Source: Gavia stellata (lineage: Eukaryota; Chordata; Aves; Gaviiformes; Gaviidae). Taken from it: a stretch of 64,000 bases of DNA. Under the pieces are notes generated by a model that saw nothing but the letters and a program-made list of their open reading frames with translations, did no database searches and had not been told where the DNA came from. Of this stretch, positions 62,863 to 64,000 are shown piece after piece. The stretch is taken from the NCBI RefSeq assembly GCF_030936135.1, contig NC_082613.1, forward strand, positions 6,634,001 to 6,698,000, read 5' to 3'. How positions within the stretch are numbered: the stretch's first letter is position 1; each line of letters opens with the position of its first letter. A program made the position numbers and the translations under genes.

Positions 62863-64000
62863 TCATAGCCATCCACCAAATTGCAGTTTGTTTGGTAAAT
62901 AGACTCTGGAAAGGTAATCTGATGAAAGAGAAGTTAAAACTTGAATTTCAGCCTTCAGTTTAGATGCTGCCATAATTTCCAGCTAAAAAAAGAACAAATT
63001 AATACGTGATGCTGTAACAGCCTGATCCAAGGTTAGAGAATAATTTAAATAAGAATTTAAATAAGAATTACACTTGTAGAACTGTAAAGTTAGTATTACT
63101 GGAAATGGTGCTGCAAAATCCCTGTCACTGAGCGGAGATTCATTTTACTGCCTGTTGATGTGTTCTCTAGTGTGTACCTCACAGTAACACAAACAATTTA
63201 TAAGATGAGTATAAACAGGAAGGAGAAGGTACACGGTACCTTGTCCTGCTTTCTAACCGTTTCACACAATATATGCCGGAATTGAGATATATGGTTTAAA
63301 AGCTACAGGCGAGATTAGAGGTCTAGTACTGAGTAAGTAACTGTTGTAAGCATTCCCCTACTTGTAAGGACCTAATATATTCTGTAATATTTAGGAAAGC
63401 AGTAAAATCCCATGTGATCATCAGCTGACTAATGGCAGGAAAGCTTAAAATGCTGCCGGTTCTGGCTTGTGAGCCATTGAGGCCCACTGATTCAGAGAGA
63501 CAGTGGGCATGGTCTTGCTCAATCTTGCCTTCTTTTAGGGCTGCAAAACCTTACTGGTTCTGCTGTCCTAAGATTTTATCATCATAAAGAGGAATAGGAT
63601 TGCAGACAATAGGATTCGTCCTGTGGGGAGTAAGAAATAGGAAATAGGTTTATACATACTTCTTTTTTCCACATTGGCTGACAAGCAATGTAAGGTCTCT
63701 TTTGTATACTTGCTAACTTGTTTTGATCTTGCTTTGTAAAGGGAATTAGGATATCTTTGCGTATATTTAATCTGAAAAGAAAATAATGTTGTTAAATTTT
63801 CTGATATACTTAAAAAATATTTATTCCAACTTATATCTTTATATTAAGCCAAAATAGTATATGAAAAGAATAATGTATTTAAATATCAGTTGTCTTTTTG
63901 TGCATTAAGTCAGATTGCATTTCCTGTCTATGAAACAGAATACTTCTGTTTCTTTTGGGGAAATAACTAACCTCTCAAGATCAGATGGAAGGAGACCAAG
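62863..64000 (-). CDS. SPO11: SPO11, meiotic DNA double-strand-break protein (C-terminal exons, 5' part outside window)
   Basis: Three coding exons are visible: 64000-63972 (cut by the window edge), 63771-63660, and 62982-62863 with TGA at 62865-62863. Splice sites are GT-AG and phases match: an Arg codon is split AG|A at the first junction and the second is in phase 0. The readable C-terminus is 86 residues and includes LGLLPSDLER, ILIPFTKQDQNKL, RPYIACQPMWKKE and YLSRVYLPNKLQFGGWL, closely matching the end of vertebrate SPO11. SPO11 is the TopoVI-A-like transesterase that makes meiotic double-strand breaks. The part seen here is the end of the Toprim fold; the catalytic Tyr lies upstream of the window. 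The orientation matches human, with SPO11 just 5' of RAE1. The frame is intact. Confidence 0.96.

Noticed and set aside
1-64000. CRISPR arrays, bacterial operons, riboswitches or prophage
   Set aside because: The sequence is vertebrate with spliced genes; no regularly spaced direct repeats or prokaryotic gene layout were seen.

Overview
The window is vertebrate nuclear DNA, almost certainly from a bird. Three intron-containing genes are read with high confidence, all on the minus strand and head to tail: the last three coding exons of SPO11 (right edge), complete RAE1, and complete RBM38. SPO11-RAE1-RBM38 is the vertebrate gene order known from human chromosome 20q13. CR1 retroposon tails, short RAE1 introns and sharp GC-rich promoter islands point to a bird; I cannot name the species.

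Layout, left to right. 1-21 kb: GC-rich DNA downstream of RBM38 with no gene I can support; it holds simple repeats, two AT-rich blocks and a CpG-rich block near 18.7-19.2 kb. 21.0-22.95 kb: AT-rich 3' UTR of RBM38. 22.956-37.487 kb: RBM38 coding region in four exons, with a third intron of about 12.5 kb. 36.8-38.2 kb: CpG-island promoter of RBM38. 38.2-52.4 kb: spacer between RAE1 and RBM38 with CR1 pieces, a possible LTR remnant and several plus-strand stretches with exon-like properties. 52.4-60.6 kb: RAE1 3' UTR and eleven coding exons. 60.8-61.6 kb: RAE1 CpG-island promoter with a noncoding first exon. 61.6-64 kb: short spacer, then the 3' end of SPO11.

The genes are linked by position, not by pathway. 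SPO11 makes the meiotic double-strand breaks, RAE1 is a WD-repeat mRNA-export and mitotic-checkpoint factor bound to NUP98, and RBM38 is an RRM protein that controls stability and translation of mRNAs in the p53 pathway. Exon phases were checked by hand: RAE1 sums to 368 codons plus stop and RBM38 to 215 codons plus stop.

The main open question is a set of plus-strand candidate exons between 42.7 and 58.7 kb, partly antisense to RAE1, whose splice sites and phases can be chained into an open frame. I do not recognise the product, and chance pseudo-exons remain a real alternative.
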